Numbered from the stretch's first letter, positions 1-10,257 are shown. The stretch is 64,000 nt of DNA from Limimaricola cinnabarinus LL-001 (GCF_000466965.1 NZ_BATB01000009.1:25883-89882); one strand, 5' to 3'. The notes: generated from the letters alone by a model not told the origin. Program-made: numbers and translations.

Positions 1-2
1 CG

Positions 3-152
3 GGTGCGCGCCCGCTCGCCGATCCCGTCACCGAGGCGCTCTGGATCGGGCATGCGGCGGCGGTGTGCCTGTCGCGGGCCATCGCGCGGGCCGTGTATCA
101 CGCCGCGCCGGGCGGGTCGCAGCCGTCCTGGGGGGAAAGATTCGGCAATTGA
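3..152 (+). CDS. C-terminal fragment of an unrecognised protein (partial at window edge)
   Basis: Only the last 49 codons are present; the gene enters from the left edge and ends at TGA 150-152. The visible part holds an Ala-rich helix (HAAAVCLSRAIARAVY) followed by a short polar tail ending ERFGN. I do not recognise the family. The frame was chosen because its residues look like ordinary protein and it closes in a stop just before the convergent hydrolase gene. Too little remains to propose a function. Confidence 0.45.
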   Translation, partial: GARPLADPVTEALWIGHAAAVCLSRAIARAVYHAAPGGSQPSWGERFGN

Positions 153-201
153 TTCCCCTTCGCCGTGCCGGTGCGCCGGGACGAACCGAAGAGTCGCCCC
201 C

Positions 202-1011
202 TCAGGCCAGAAGCGCCTGTATCAGCGGGCTGTCGGCCTCTGCCAGACCCTCGATCACATCGAAATGGTGCCGCCCCGGTGCCTCAACCAGATCGCAGCC
301 GCGCCTCTCGGCCAGCCAGCGCGCCTGATCTAGAAAGGCCGGGCGTTCGGCCGCACCGACCCAGACCGTCATCGGCAGGTTCACCTGATCGCACAGCACG
401 GGGCTCTCGGCCACGGCCTCCTCCTCATCGAGACCCAGATCGTCGTTTATCGTGGCCCCCATCAACGGGCGCAGATCCGACAGGGGCGAGATCGGCACGA
501 TCCGCGCCACCCTGTCGCGCCAGCCGGGGGTGAGATCGGCGCAGGCCATGCGCGCCACCAGATGCCCGCCAGCCGAATGCCCGGCGAGCCTGATCGGGCC
601 CGGAACGACCTCGGCCACCGCGCCGATGGCAGCCTCGATCTCGCGGGTCATCGCGCCGATCCGGGCCTCGGGCGCCAGCGTGTAGGAGGGCATCACCACG
701 GCCCAGCCCCGATCCAAGGCCCCCGCTGCCAGATGTGACCAGACGCTCTTGTTGAACGCCTTCCAGAAGCCGCCATGCACAAAGATCACCGCGCCCTTGG
801 CCACGCCTTCGGGCCGAAACAGGTCGAGCTTCTGCCGCGCGCCGTCGCCATAAACGATAACCTGTGGCGGATGGCTTTCGCGAAAAGCGGCGGCGGCAGC
901 GGCCCAGCGCGCGGGGTAGTCCATGCCGCCGGGGATGTGGCTGGCATTGGCATAGGCCTCGTCGATCTCGGCACGGCTTTGCCCATGCGTTGCGGCGCGC
1001 ATCTCGGTCAC
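202..1011 (-). CDS. alpha/beta hydrolase, arylformamidase-like
   Basis: A 269-residue serine hydrolase. The N-terminal third carries the HGGFW oxyanion-hole motif typical of arylformamidases (kynurenine formamidases) and related esterases. The nucleophile elbow is GHSAGGH near residue 147, and the likely catalytic His lies in GRHHFDVIEG near residue 249. It is probably cytoplasmic since no signal peptide is visible. Family members hydrolyse N-formylkynurenine or small esters, but no other tryptophan-catabolism gene is nearby, so the substrate is open. It is divergent from gabD with about 80 bases between the starts. A second in-frame ATG three codons downstream could be the true start. Confidence 0.8.
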   Translation of the reverse strand: MTEMRAATHGQSRAEIDEAYANASHIPGGMDYPARWAAAAAAFRESHPPQVIVYGDGARQKLDLFRPEGVAKGAVIFVHGGFWKAFNKSVWSHLAAGALDRGWAVVMPSYTLAPEARIGAMTREIEAAIGAVAEVVPGPIRLAGHSAGGHLVARMACADLTPGWRDRVARIVPISPLSDLRPLMGATINDDLGLDEEEAVAESPVLCDQVNLPMTVWVGAAERPAFLDQARWLAERRGCDLVEAPGRHHFDVIEGLAEADSPLIQALLA

Positions 1012-1090
1012 CTCATTCCTCCCTGTTCCGGGGCTGGACCCGCCCTACCCTCGCGGTGAAGGATGCGCCCGAACCTCTGGAGGAAAAGTC

Positions 1091-2569
1091 ATGCTCGACG
1101 ACCGCACCGACATCAAGTCACTGCTCAGCCGCCCCGACCTCGTTCGCGACCGCGCCTTTCTCGGCGGCAAGTGGGTCTCCGCGAAGGACGGCAAGACCTT
1201 CGACGTCACCAACCCCGCGCGCGGCGACGTTCTCGCCACGGTCGCCGATCTGGGCCGGGCCGAGATCGCGCAGGCGATCGACATCGCCCACAAGGCGCAA
1301 AAGCCCTGGGCCGCGAAAACCGGCAAAGAGCGCGCCAAGATCCTGCGCCGCTGGTACGACCTGATGATGGAGCATCAGGAGGATCTGGCGATCCTGATGA
1401 CCGCCGAGCAGGGCAAGCCGCTCGCCGAGAGCCGTGGCGAGGTGGCCTATGGCGCGAGCTTCGTCGAATGGTTCGGCGAAGAGGCCAAGCGCGTCTATGG
1501 CGAGACCATCCCCGGCCACATGCCCGACAAGCGGATCACCGTGATCCGCCAGCCGATCGGCGTCGCCGCCGGGATCACGCCGTGGAACTTCCCCAACGCG
1601 ATGATCGCGCGCAAGGTGGCCCCGGCGCTGGCGGCGGGCTGTTCCTTCGTGATCCGCCCCGCCTCGCTCACCCCGCTCTCGGCGCTCGCCATGGCTGTGC
1701 TGGCCGAGGAGGCGGGCGTGCCCGAGGGCGTGTTCTCGGTGGTCACCTCGACCTCCTCCTCCGAAGTGGGCAAGGAGTTCTGCGAGAACCCCAAGGTGCG
1801 CAAGCTGACCTTCACCGGCTCGACCGAGGTGGGCCGAACGCTGCTGCGGCAGGCCGCCGATCAGGTGATGAAATGCTCGATGGAGTTGGGCGGCAACGCC
1901 CCCTTCATCGTGTTCGACGACGCCGATCTGGATGCGGCGGTCGAAGGCGCGATCCAGTGCAAGTTCCGCAACAACGGCCAGACCTGCGTCTGTGCCAACC
2001 GCATCTACGTGCAAAAGGGCGTCTATGACGAGTTCGCCAAGCGCCTGAAGGTCGCGGTCGAAAAGCTGCGTGTCGGCGACGGTCTCTCTGACGGCACCGA
2101 TCTCGGACCGCTGATCGAGGCTTCGGCCATCGACAAGGTGCGCGATCACCTCAAGGACGCGCTCGATCACGGTGCGACGCTGCTCACCGGCGGCGAGGCG
2201 CATGACCTGGGCGGCCAGTTCTTCCAGCCCACCGTCGTCACCGGGGCGAAACAGGGCATGAAGGTCGCACATGAGGAGACATTCGGCCCCTTCGCGCCGC
2301 TCTTCGCCTTCAAGGACGAGGACGAGGTGATCGAGATGGCCAACGACACGATCTTCGGTCTCGCCTCGTATTTCTACGCCAAGGATCTGAGCCGCGTGAC
2401 CAAGGTGGCCGAGGCGCTGGAATACGGCATCGTCGGGGTGAACACCGGCATCATCTCGACCGAGGTCGCGCCCTTTGGCGGGGTCAAGCAGTCGGGGCTG
2501 GGCCGCGAGGGGTCGCGCCACGGAATCGATGACTATCTCGAGATGAAATACATCTGCAGCTCGGTCTGA
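1091..2569 (+). CDS. gabD: NAD(P)-dependent succinate-semialdehyde dehydrogenase
   Basis: A 492-residue aldehyde dehydrogenase that oxidises succinate semialdehyde to succinate, the last step of GABA degradation, in the cytoplasm. The general base Glu is in MELGGNAPF and the catalytic Cys in NNGQTCVCANR. The nucleotide-binding PWNFP and FTGSTEVGR segments are present and the length is normal for GabD. A strong Shine-Dalgarno (GGAGGAAA) stands about 7 bases before the ATG. One oddity: the usual Lys-Pro-Ala of the NAD-binding site reads Arg-Pro-Ala (VIRPAS). No GABA transaminase is adjacent. Confidence 0.93.
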   Translation: MLDDRTDIKSLLSRPDLVRDRAFLGGKWVSAKDGKTFDVTNPARGDVLATVADLGRAEIAQAIDIAHKAQKPWAAKTGKERAKILRRWYDLMMEHQEDLAILMTAEQGKPLAESRGEVAYGASFVEWFGEEAKRVYGETIPGHMPDKRITVIRQPIGVAAGITPWNFPNAMIARKVAPALAAGCSFVIRPASLTPLSALAMAVLAEEAGVPEGVFSVVTSTSSSEVGKEFCENPKVRKLTFTGSTEVGRTLLRQAADQVMKCSMELGGNAPFIVFDDADLDAAVEGAIQCKFRNNGQTCVCANRIYVQKGVYDEFAKRLKVAVEKLRVGDGLSDGTDLGPLIEASAIDKVRDHLKDALDHGATLLTGGEAHDLGGQFFQPTVVTGAKQGMKVAHEETFGPFAPLFAFKDEDEVIEMANDTIFGLASYFYAKDLSRVTKVAEALEYGIVGVNTGIISTEVAPFGGVKQSGLGREGSRHGIDDYLEMKYICSSV

Positions 2570-2615
2570 CCCGGCTGCCTCGCGGCGGGGCGGCGTTCGG
2601 ACGCGCCCGCCTTTC

Positions 2616-2812
2616 GGGCATCCACACCGCTTTGCCGCACGGATGCCCGGCCTTGGCGAAACAGCCCCGCTGCTTTAAGATGCCGTTACGTCAATGTCGC
2701 AGTTCTCCGACATGATACGAGACGACGCCCGATGCAGCCCCGTGGCGTCGGTTGACGAGTGGCCTTGGTAGCGCGTGGCGCGGAAGCCCTGCCCCGGGCT
2801 TCCGCGTTCTTT
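2616..2812 (+). ncRNA. candidate small RNA or orphan structured intergenic region
   Basis: This gap between gabD and a gene on the other strand contains three consecutive inverted repeats: GGGCATCC/GGATGCCC (2616-2648, long loop), CGACGCC/GGCGTCG (2723-2750) and an 11-bp stem (2779-2806) followed by TTCTTT on the plus strand. The last is a good intrinsic terminator, yet it lies 210 bases beyond the gabD stop. That spacing would fit a short independent transcript ending near 2812, or simply a distant gabD terminator. No open reading frame or tRNA fold is seen. Confidence 0.25.
2779..2812 (+). terminator. intrinsic terminator
   Basis: Stem of 11 bp (CGCGGAAGCCC with its complement) around a 6-base loop, followed by TTCTTT on the plus strand. 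It also abuts the stop codon of the DUF1285 gene on the minus strand, so it may slow transcripts from that side as well. Confidence 0.7.
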
Positions 2813-3398
2813 ACGGAAGTTCGGCTGCCGGGATGATCGGAAAGAACACGTCGTTCGACCGCACGCCGAACCAGTCTTCATCCTCATGCGGCGCGGTTTC
2901 GCCAAGCTCCACCAGCCGGTAGAAGCTCTTGCGGTCGATCAGCGCCTCCAACCCCGAACGGATCTCGATATAGGGCGACGGCTCGCCCGTTTCGGGATCG
3001 CGGATCACCCGGATCGGATGCTCCGGGCCCGCCATCGCCGTTTCGTCCAAATTGGTGGTAAAGCGCAGCCCCTCCCCGTCCCGCGCGACATCGACCGCGA
3101 CAAAGGGCGCGTCGTCAACGGTGATGCCGACCTTCTCGACCGGGGTGACGAGGTAATGCCTGTCGCCCTCGCGCTTGAGAATCGAGGCGAAGAGCTTGAC
3201 CATCCGCTCGCGACCGATCGGTGTGCCCTCGTGGAACCATGTCCCGTCGCGCGCGATCCGCATGTCGAGATCACCGCAAAAGGGCGGATCCCACAGATGC
3301 ACCGGCGCGGGGCCCCGCGCACCCGCCCGGCTTGCCGCCGATGCGAGGCTTTCCGCCGAAGGGGCGGCGGTCGTCTCACTGTTCTTTGTGTTTGCCAT
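2811..3398 (-). CDS. DUF1285 family protein
   Basis: A 195-residue soluble protein that matches the DUF1285 family as I know it: a WDPPFCGDLDMRIARDGTW opening after an Ala-rich linker, a central PVEKVGITVDDAPFVAVDV segment and a C-terminal EDWFGVRSNDVFFP motif. Its molecular function is not established. An in-frame TTG 33 bases upstream is possible, but the ATG at 3398 gives a normal family start (MANTKN). The gene is divergent from the MoxR gene with 59 bases between the starts, an arrangement I recall from other Rhodobacterales and which may mean a shared promoter region. Confidence 0.8.
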   Translation of the reverse strand: MANTKNSETTAAPSAESLASAASRAGARGPAPVHLWDPPFCGDLDMRIARDGTWFHEGTPIGRERMVKLFASILKREGDRHYLVTPVEKVGITVDDAPFVAVDVARDGEGLRFTTNLDETAMAGPEHPIRVIRDPETGEPSPYIEIRSGLEALIDRKSFYRLVELGETAPHEDEDWFGVRSNDVFFPIIPAAELP

Positions 3399-3457
3399 CG
3401 GAACCCGCCACGGTATCTGCTGAGACTGCAATGCTAGACTAGGACGGGAAGGCTGTC

Positions 3458-4473
3458 ATGCCAGAGCAGATGAGCGATGCGGACCTCCTCGCGGCAATCG
3501 AGAACCTCGGCGACCGGCTCGCGCAGGCCCGCGACAGCGTGGCACGGCGTTTCGTCGGTCAGGAGCGGGTGGTCGAACTGACGCTCTCGGCTCTCTTGTG
3601 TGGGGGGCATGCGCTGCTCGTCGGACTGCCGGGCCTCGGCAAGACACGGCTGGTCGATGCGCTTTCGACGGTGATGGGGCTGCGGGGCAGCCGCATCCAG
3701 TTCACTCCCGACCTGATGCCCGCCGATATTCTGGGCAGTGAAGTGCTGGAGACCGCCGCCGACGGGTCCCGCTCGTTTCGCTTCATCGAGGGCCCGGTGT
3801 TCTGCCAGCTTCTGATGGCCGACGAGATCAACCGCGCCTCCCCCCGCACCCAATCCGCACTCCTGCAGGCGATGCAGGAGCGCGAGGTGACCATCGCGGG
3901 ACAGCACCGCCCGCTGGGCCGCCCGTTCCACGTGCTCGCCACCCAGAACCCGCTGGAGCAGGAGGGCACCTATCCGTTGCCCGAGGCGCAGCTCGACCGG
4001 TTCCTGTTCCAGATCGACGTGCCCTATCCCACCCGTGACACCGAACGCGCAATCCTGCTGGCCACCACCGGCATCGAGGAGGGCGCGGCCGAGGCGGTAT
4101 TCACCGCGCAGGAGTTGCTCGACGCCCAGCGCCTGCTACGCCGGATGCCGGTGGGCGAGACTGTGATGGAGTTGATCCTCGATCTGGTGCGCGCCTGCCG
4201 CCCCGACGAGCCCGAGGCTCTGGCGGATCTGCGCCAGTCGGTGAGCTGGGGGCCGGGGCCGCGCGCGGCGCAGGCTTGATGCTCGCGGTGCGGGCCGAGG
4301 CGCTGCTCGACGGGCGTCTCGTGCCGGGGCCGCAGGACGTGGCGCGCCTCGCCGTGCCGGTGCTGGAACACCGGATGGCGCTGGGCTTTGCCGCGCGGGC
4401 GCGGGGCGAGACCCTGCCCGCGGTCATCGCGCGGGTGGCCGAGCATGTGACACGGGCCGAGGCGGCGGCGTGA
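3458..4473 (+). CDS. MoxR-family AAA+ ATPase (frameshifted in this sequence)
   Basis: AAA+ ATPase of the MoxR branch, about 338 residues when read through one frameshift. Walker A is GLPGLGKTR, Walker B is LLMADEINRASP, and the sensor region LATQNPLEQEGTYPLPEAQLDRF is complete. The first frame stops at 4277-4279 just after SWGPGPRAAQA. Adding one base near 4275 restores the family sequence ALMLAVRAEALLDGR and runs to TGA 4471-4473. MoxR ATPases act as chaperones that remodel or insert cofactors into partners containing von Willebrand A domains. The next three genes, which overlap one another, encode typical such partners, so an operon is clear. Confidence 0.88.
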
Positions 4474-5360
4474 CCGCCAGCCCCGCCCCGGACTTGAGCC
4501 CTCTGGGCCTGCGCGGGCGGGCCGAGGACCTCGCCGCCCCGCTGCCGCCGCTTCTGGCCGAGGCCGAGCAGCTCGCCCAGACGGTGCTCATGGGCGAGCA
4601 TGGCCGCAGGCGCGCCGGGGCGGGCAGCAATTTCTGGCAATACCGCGCCGCTCAGCCGCATGACACGGCGCGCGCCATCGACTGGCGCCGCTCGGGGCGC
4701 GCCGACCACGCCTTCATACAAGAAAAGGAATGGCAGATCGCGCAGAGCGTCGCGCTCTGGGTCGATGACGGGGCCTCGATGGGCTTTGCCTCGACGCCGA
4801 GGCTCGCCTCCAAGGGCGACCGCGCCCGGCTTCTGGCGCTGGCCCTCGCGGTGGCGCTGACGCGGGGTGGCGAAAGGGTCGGCCTCGCGGACCATCGGTT
4901 GCCGCCGCGGCGGGGGCGCGGGCAGCTGTCGCGGCTGGCGCAGATCCTGTCGCAGGACGGGACCGGGGATCACGGCACCCCGGACCCCGAAAGCCTCGCG
5001 CCGCAAAGCCGCGCGGTGCTGGTGTCGGATTTCCTCGGACCGGTGGAGCCGGTCGAGGCGATGCTGACGGCCAGCGCGGATCGCGGCGTGCGCGGCGCGA
5101 TGCTGCAGGTGCTCGATCCCGCCGAGGAGGCATTTCCCTATGACGGGCGCACGATCTTCGAGAGCATGTCGGGGGCGCTGCGCCATGAGACGCTGAAGGC
5201 GGGCGACCTGCGAGACCGCTATCTCGAACGGCTGGCCGAGCGCCGCGACCGTCTGGCCGGGCTGGCCCATGCCACCGGCTGGCAGTTTTCCACCCACCGC
5301 ACCTCCGAGAGCGCCGCCTCGGCGCTGCTGTGGCTCTATGCCGCGCTGGAGCGCCGCTGA
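4470..5360 (+). CDS. DUF58 domain protein, MoxR partner
   Basis: A 296-residue protein with the DUF58 signature RAIDWRRSGRADHAFIQEKE around residues 70-90, followed by a divergent VWA-like fold (SVALWVDDGASM). It starts at GTG inside the stop of moxR (GTGA overlap) and its TGA overlaps the ATG of the next gene, so the genes are probably translationally coupled. DUF58 proteins almost always travel with MoxR ATPases and are thought to be their clients or adaptors at the membrane. There is no transmembrane segment, so it is probably cytoplasmic or peripheral. Confidence 0.88.
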   Translation: MTASPAPDLSPLGLRGRAEDLAAPLPPLLAEAEQLAQTVLMGEHGRRRAGAGSNFWQYRAAQPHDTARAIDWRRSGRADHAFIQEKEWQIAQSVALWVDDGASMGFASTPRLASKGDRARLLALALAVALTRGGERVGLADHRLPPRRGRGQLSRLAQILSQDGTGDHGTPDPESLAPQSRAVLVSDFLGPVEPVEAMLTASADRGVRGAMLQVLDPAEEAFPYDGRTIFESMSGALRHETLKAGDLRDRYLERLAERRDRLAGLAHATGWQFSTHRTSESAASALLWLYAALERR

Positions 5361-8126
5361 TGTGGAGCCTCGGCCCCGTCGGTTTCCTCTCGCCCTGGCT
5401 GCTGGCCGGGCTGGTGCTGCTGCCGGTGCTCTGGCTGATCCTGCGCGCGGTGCCGCCCGCGCCACTGCGCCGCCGCTTTCCCGGCGTGGCGCTGCTTCTG
5501 GGCCTGCAGGACCGCGAGAGCCAGTCGGACCGCACGCCGTGGTGGCTGCTCTTGCTGCGCATCCTCGCCGTCGCCGCCGCGATCATCGGCTTTGCCGGAC
5601 CGGTCCTCAACCCCGCCGAGCGAGGCGCGCCGGGCAGTGGCCCGCTGCTGATCCTCGCCGATGGCACATGGGCCGATGCGCGCGACTGGCCGGTGCGGCT
5701 GGCCCGGATCGAGGCGCTCCTTGGCGAAGCACGGCGCGCGAACCGCCCCGCCGCCGTGGTGACCTTGTCCAACCCACCGCCGGAGACCCGTTTCGACCCC
5801 GCCGAGGCGGTCCTGACCACCCTGCCCGGCGTTGCCCCGCACCCATGGGAGCCCGACCCGCAAGCCCTCGCCGACTGGACCGCCTCGCTGGAGGTCGGTT
5901 CGAGACCATCTGGCTCTCGGATGGGCTCGCGCGCGACAACCGCGCCGCCCTGCTCGACACGCTGGAGGCCCATGGCTCCGTCCGGGTGATCCAGACCCCG
6001 CGCCGCATCCTCGCGCTGCGTCCGCCGCGGCTCGACAGCACCGAGATCGCGCTCGAGGCCGTCCGCACCCCCATCGGCGGCGCGGCGCAGGCCAGCATCG
6101 CCGCCCACGGCCTCGATCCGGCCGGGATCGAGCGGCGGCTGGCCACCGCGACGCTGTCCTTCGCCCCCGGCGACGCTGTGGCGCAGGCGGCGCTGGCGCT
6201 GCCGCCCGAACTGCGCAACCGCGTCACCCGCTTCGAGATCGAGGGCGCGCGCTCGGCCGCCGCCGTGGCACTGACCGACGACGCGCTGCGCCGCCGCGAG
6301 ATCGGCCTCGTCGAGAGCCGCGAGACCCGCGAGGCCGCCGAATTGATGTCGCCGCTGCACTATCTGCGCGTGGCGCTGGAGCCGCAGGCCGAGCTGATCT
6401 CGGGCGACCTGCCCACGTTGATCCCCGCCAATCCCGACGTGATCGTCCTTGCCGATGCGGGCGCGCTGCCCCCTTCGGAGGCCGAGGCGCTGCAGGTATG
6501 GGTCGAGAGCGGCGGCTTGCTCCTGCGCTTTGCCGGGCCGCGCCTCGCCGCATCGGATGCAGGCCGCGACGGCGACGATCCCCTGATGCCGGTGCGGCTG
6601 CGCGTCGGGGGCCGCTCGGTCGGGGGCACGATGAGCTGGGGCGAACCCAAGACCATCGCGCCCTTCGAGGCCGACAGCCCGTTCTTCGGCCTCGCGGTAC
6701 CGGGTGACGTGACGGTGCGCGCGCAGGTCGTGGCCCAGCCCGGCCCCGACCTCGCCGCCCGCGTCATCGCGCAGCTTTCGGACGGCACGCCGTTGGTCAC
6801 GCGCAAGCCTCTAGGCGACGGGCAGGTCGTGCTGGTCCATGTCACCGCCAATGCCGAATGGTCGTCGCTGCCGCTGTCGGGGCTGTTCGTGTCGATGCTC
6901 GAGCGTCTCGCCATCTCGGCGCGCACCGATCCCGACGCTGCTACCGATCTCGCGGGCACGAGCTGGCAGGCCGTCGAGATCATGGACGCCGAAGGCGCCT
7001 GACCGAGACCGACACCCGCGCCGCCGTGCCGGGAGAGGCCTTGGCGGCCGGCGATCTCGGCCCCGATCTGCCGCCGGGGCTTTACGCGGGCGAGGCGGGC
7101 CGCTTCGCGCTCAACGTCACGCGCGCCGATACCACGCTCGCCCCTGCCCGCTGGCCCGCCCGCATCGCCGTCGAGGGGCTGGAACGCCCGGCCGAGCGGC
7201 CTTTGGCTGGGCTGCTGCTAGCGCTGGCGCTGGCGCTGATGGCAATCGACGCCTTGGCCTCGCTCGCGGTGGGCGGGCGGCTGCGGGCGCGGGCGGCGCT
7301 GCTGCTTATGGCGCTCGTGCTGCCACCTGTCCCCGGCGCGCAGGCGCAGGAGCCGCCGATGGACCCGCAGGCCGAGGCCTTCGCGCAGGCGGCAACCGGA
7401 TCGGTGGTGCTGGGCTACATCCTGTCCGGCGATGCGCAGGTTGACGAGGTCGCGCGCCAGGGCCTCGAAGGTCTCGGGCGCGCCCTGTGGCAGCGCACCT
7501 CGGTCGAGCCCGCCGCGCCGATGGAGGTCGATCCAGAGACCGACGAGCTGTCCTTCTTCCCGCTGCTCTACTGGCCGATCACCGGCACCACGCCGATCCC
7601 GTCGGAGGCCGCCTATGACCGGCTCAACGCCTATCTGCGCGGCGGTGGCATGATCGTGTTCGACACGCGCGACGCGGGCATCGCGGGTCTCGGGGCCGCG
7701 ACGCCCGAGGGCCGCCGCCTGCAGGCCATCGCGCGTCCGCTCGACGTGCCGCCGCTGTCGCCGGTCCCCGAGGACCACGTGCTGACCCGCACCTTCTACC
7801 TGCTGCAGGATTTTCCGGGCCGCCATCAGGGCCGTGACGTCTGGGTCGAGGCCGCCCCCGAGGAGGAGCCGACCCCCGGCATGCCGTTTCGCAACCTGAA
7901 CGACAACGTGACTCCGGTTGTGATCGGTGGCAACGACTGGGCCGCGGCTTGGGCGATGAACCCGGTGGGCATGCCGCTCTACCCGGTCGGGCGCGGCATG
8001 GCCGGTGAGCGGCAGCGCGAGATGGCCTATCGGTTCGGCGTGAACCTCGTGATGCACGTGCTCACCGGCAATTACAAATCCGATCAGGTCCACGTGCCCG
8101 CCCTGCTCGAAAGGCTCGGACAATGA
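5360..8126 (+). CDS. BatA/DUF4159 membrane protein (two frameshifts in this sequence)
   Basis: About 922 residues when two single-base losses are repaired, near 5894 (restores LEGRFETIWLSDG) and near 6996 (restores AEGRLTETDTR). The N-terminus has two hydrophobic helices and the BatA-type segment LGPVGFLSPWLLAGLVLLPV. The middle holds VWA- and beta-rich regions. After further hydrophobic helices (about 615-660) comes the C-terminal DUF4159 domain, with FFPLLYWPITGT and RGGGMIVFDTRD, which resembles a glutamine-amidotransferase fold without an obvious catalytic Cys. It overlaps DUF58 upstream and the next gene downstream (ATGA). It is likely an inner-membrane partner of the MoxR ATPase; the biochemical role is unknown. 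Confidence 0.82.
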
Positions 8127-10197
8127 CCGGCACGGTGATCTTCGATGCGCTGCTGCCGTGGCCTGTGCTCTGGGCGCTTGCGGCGCTGACGGGTCTGATC
8201 GTCGCGTTCGCGCTGTGGCGCGGCCTGCCGGGCTGGTGGCTGCGCGCGCTGGCCGGGATCGCGCTTCTGACAGGTCTCTCGAACCCGGCGCTGCGGCAGG
8301 AAGAACGCCAGCCTTTGTCGGACATCGTCATCGCCGTGGTGGACGAGAGCGCAAGTCAGACCCTGTCGGACCGGGCGGCGCAGACCGAGACCGCCCTCGA
8401 CGATCTGCGCGCCCGGATCGCCGCGCGCGCCAATACCGAGCTTCGGGTCGTGCGCGTCACCGACGCGCCCGAGGATGGCGGCACGAAGCTGATGACCGCG
8501 CTTGCCGAAGCCCTCTCCGAGGAGCCGCAGGGCCGCGTCGCGGGCGTGGTGATGCTCACCGACGGGCGCCTTCACGATGCCGCCCGCGCCCCCGACCTGC
8601 CCGCGCCCGCGCATGTGCTGCTCTCTGGGCGCGAGACCGATTGGGACCGCCGCCTCGTGGTGCGCAACGCGCCGGCCTTCGCCATCCTCGGCGAGGAGAT
8701 CGAACTGACGCTACGGGTCGAGGACAGCGGCGCCGCCCCAGAGACAGGGAGCACTGTCCCGCTCACCATCGCCGTCGATGGTGGTGAGCCGATGCGCTTC
8801 GAAGTACCGCTCGGCCGCGACATCGCCCTGCCCGTGACGCTGCCGCATGGCGGCATGAACGTGCTGCAGTTCGCCACGCCGGAGGCGCCGGGCGAGCTGA
8901 CCGCGCGCAACAACGAAAGCGTGGTGCAGATCAACGGCGTGCGCGACCGGCTGCGCGTGCTCTTGGTCTCGGGCGAGCCTATGCAGGCGAGCGGACATGG
9001 CGCAACCTGCTGAAATCCGACCCTTCGGTCGATCTGGTGCACTTCACCATCCTGCGCCCGCCCGAAAAGCAGGACGGCGTGCCGGTCGAGGAGCTGTCGC
9101 TCATCGCCTTTCCGACGCGCGAGCTGTTCATCGAGAAGATCGACGAATTCGACCTGATCGTGTTCGACCGCTACCGCCGCCGCGGAATCCTGCCCTCGGA
9201 CTACTTCGCCAATGTCGCGCGTTACGTCGAGGAGGGCGGCGCGGTGCTGGTCACCGCCGGTCCGGAATATGCGGGCGCCGACAGCATCTACCGCAGCCCT
9301 CTGGGCTTCGTGCTGCCCGGCGCGCCCAGCGCGCGGGTGGTGGAGCGGGCGTTCCGCCCCGAGCTGACCGAGCTTGGCGCGCGCCATCCCGTGACTTCGG
9401 GCCTCGCCGATCCGTGGATCGAGGCCGACACCGATCCGCTCAGACCCGATTGGGGCCGCTGGTTCCGGCAGGTCGAAATCGAACCGACGCAGAGCGCCAC
9501 CGTCGCCCTCGCCGGACCGGACGACCGCCCCCTGCTGACGCTCGACCGGGTCGGCGACGGGCGCGTGGCGCTGCTGGCTTCCGATCAGGTCTGGCTCTGG
9601 GGGCGCGGCTATGACGGCGGCGGCCCGCAACTCGACCTGCTGCGCCGTCTCGCGCATTGGATGATGAAGGAGCCGGAACTCGAGGAAGAGGCCCTCTGGG
9701 CCGAGCCTTCGGGTCTTTCCATGCGCATCATCCGCCGCTCGCTCTCCGAAGAGGTCGGCCCTGCCACCGTGACCGCCCCCGATGGCACCGAGACGCAGGT
9801 GCCGCTGGAGGAGGTCGAGCCGGGCCGCTTCGAGGCGCGGTGGACCGCGCCGCGCATGGGGCTCTACCGGCTGGCCGAGGGCGAGCAGTCGGCGGTGATC
9901 GCGCTCGGTCCCGCGGCCCCGCGCGAGTTCGAGCAGACCATTGCGGGCGGCGAGGCGCTGGAAACCGCGGTGGCCGCGACGCGCGGCGGCATCGTGTCGA
10001 TGGAGGACGGGCTTCCCACCTTGCGCGACGTGCGGCCCGGCCGCCCCGCCGCCGGTCGCGGCTGGATCGGTCTCACCCCGCGCGGGGCGTACCGCACGCT
10101 CGACCTTACGGTGACGCCGCTGCTGCCCGCTTGGGTGCTGCTGGCGCTGGCGGCGGGCCTGATGCTCGGAGCGTGGCTGCGTGAGGCGAGGCGCTGA
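8123..10197 (+). CDS. VWA/amidotransferase-fold membrane protein of the MoxR module (frameshifted)
   Basis: About 691 residues after restoring one base near 8981, where EPHAGERTWRNLLKSDPS becomes continuous. Two N-terminal hydrophobic helices are followed by a VWA-like domain with a DxSxS metal-site motif (VVDESASQ), a beta-sandwich segment, and a class-I-amidotransferase-like region (FDLIVFDRYRRRGILPSDYF, YVEEGGAVLVTAGPE). One C-terminal transmembrane helix (LLPAWVLLALAAGLMLGAW) ends in a basic tail. It is the last gene of the four-gene MoxR module. I know of similar proteins in other Rhodobacterales, all uncharacterised. The VWA domain probably faces the periplasm, as in Bat proteins. Confidence 0.78.
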
Positions 10198-10219
10198 CCC
10201 GCCGCTCCCCTTCCGGCCA

Positions 10220-10240
10220 CTTCACTCAAGAAATACTCAC
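10220..10240. repeat. GTGAGTATTT...AGTGAAG intergenic motif
   Basis: Read on the minus strand the motif is GTGAGTATTTCTTGAGTGAAG, in the gap between two convergent genes and just past a G/C hairpin. Closely related copies occur at 29021-29083. I recall similar GAGTATTT-containing motifs after genes in other Rhodobacteraceae genomes. Function unknown. Confidence 0.5.
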
Positions 10241-10257
10241 GAGGGGCACGCAGCGGC

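Noticed and set aside
2640..2790. A tRNA in the gap after gabD (a stretch resembling GGTAGCGC)
   Set aside because: No acceptor stem, anticodon arm or T-arm could be aligned around it.
4270..4285. Programmed frameshifting in moxR
   Set aside because: There is no slippery heptamer with a downstream structure, and ten similar breaks occur in unrelated genes, so a common sequencing cause is simpler.
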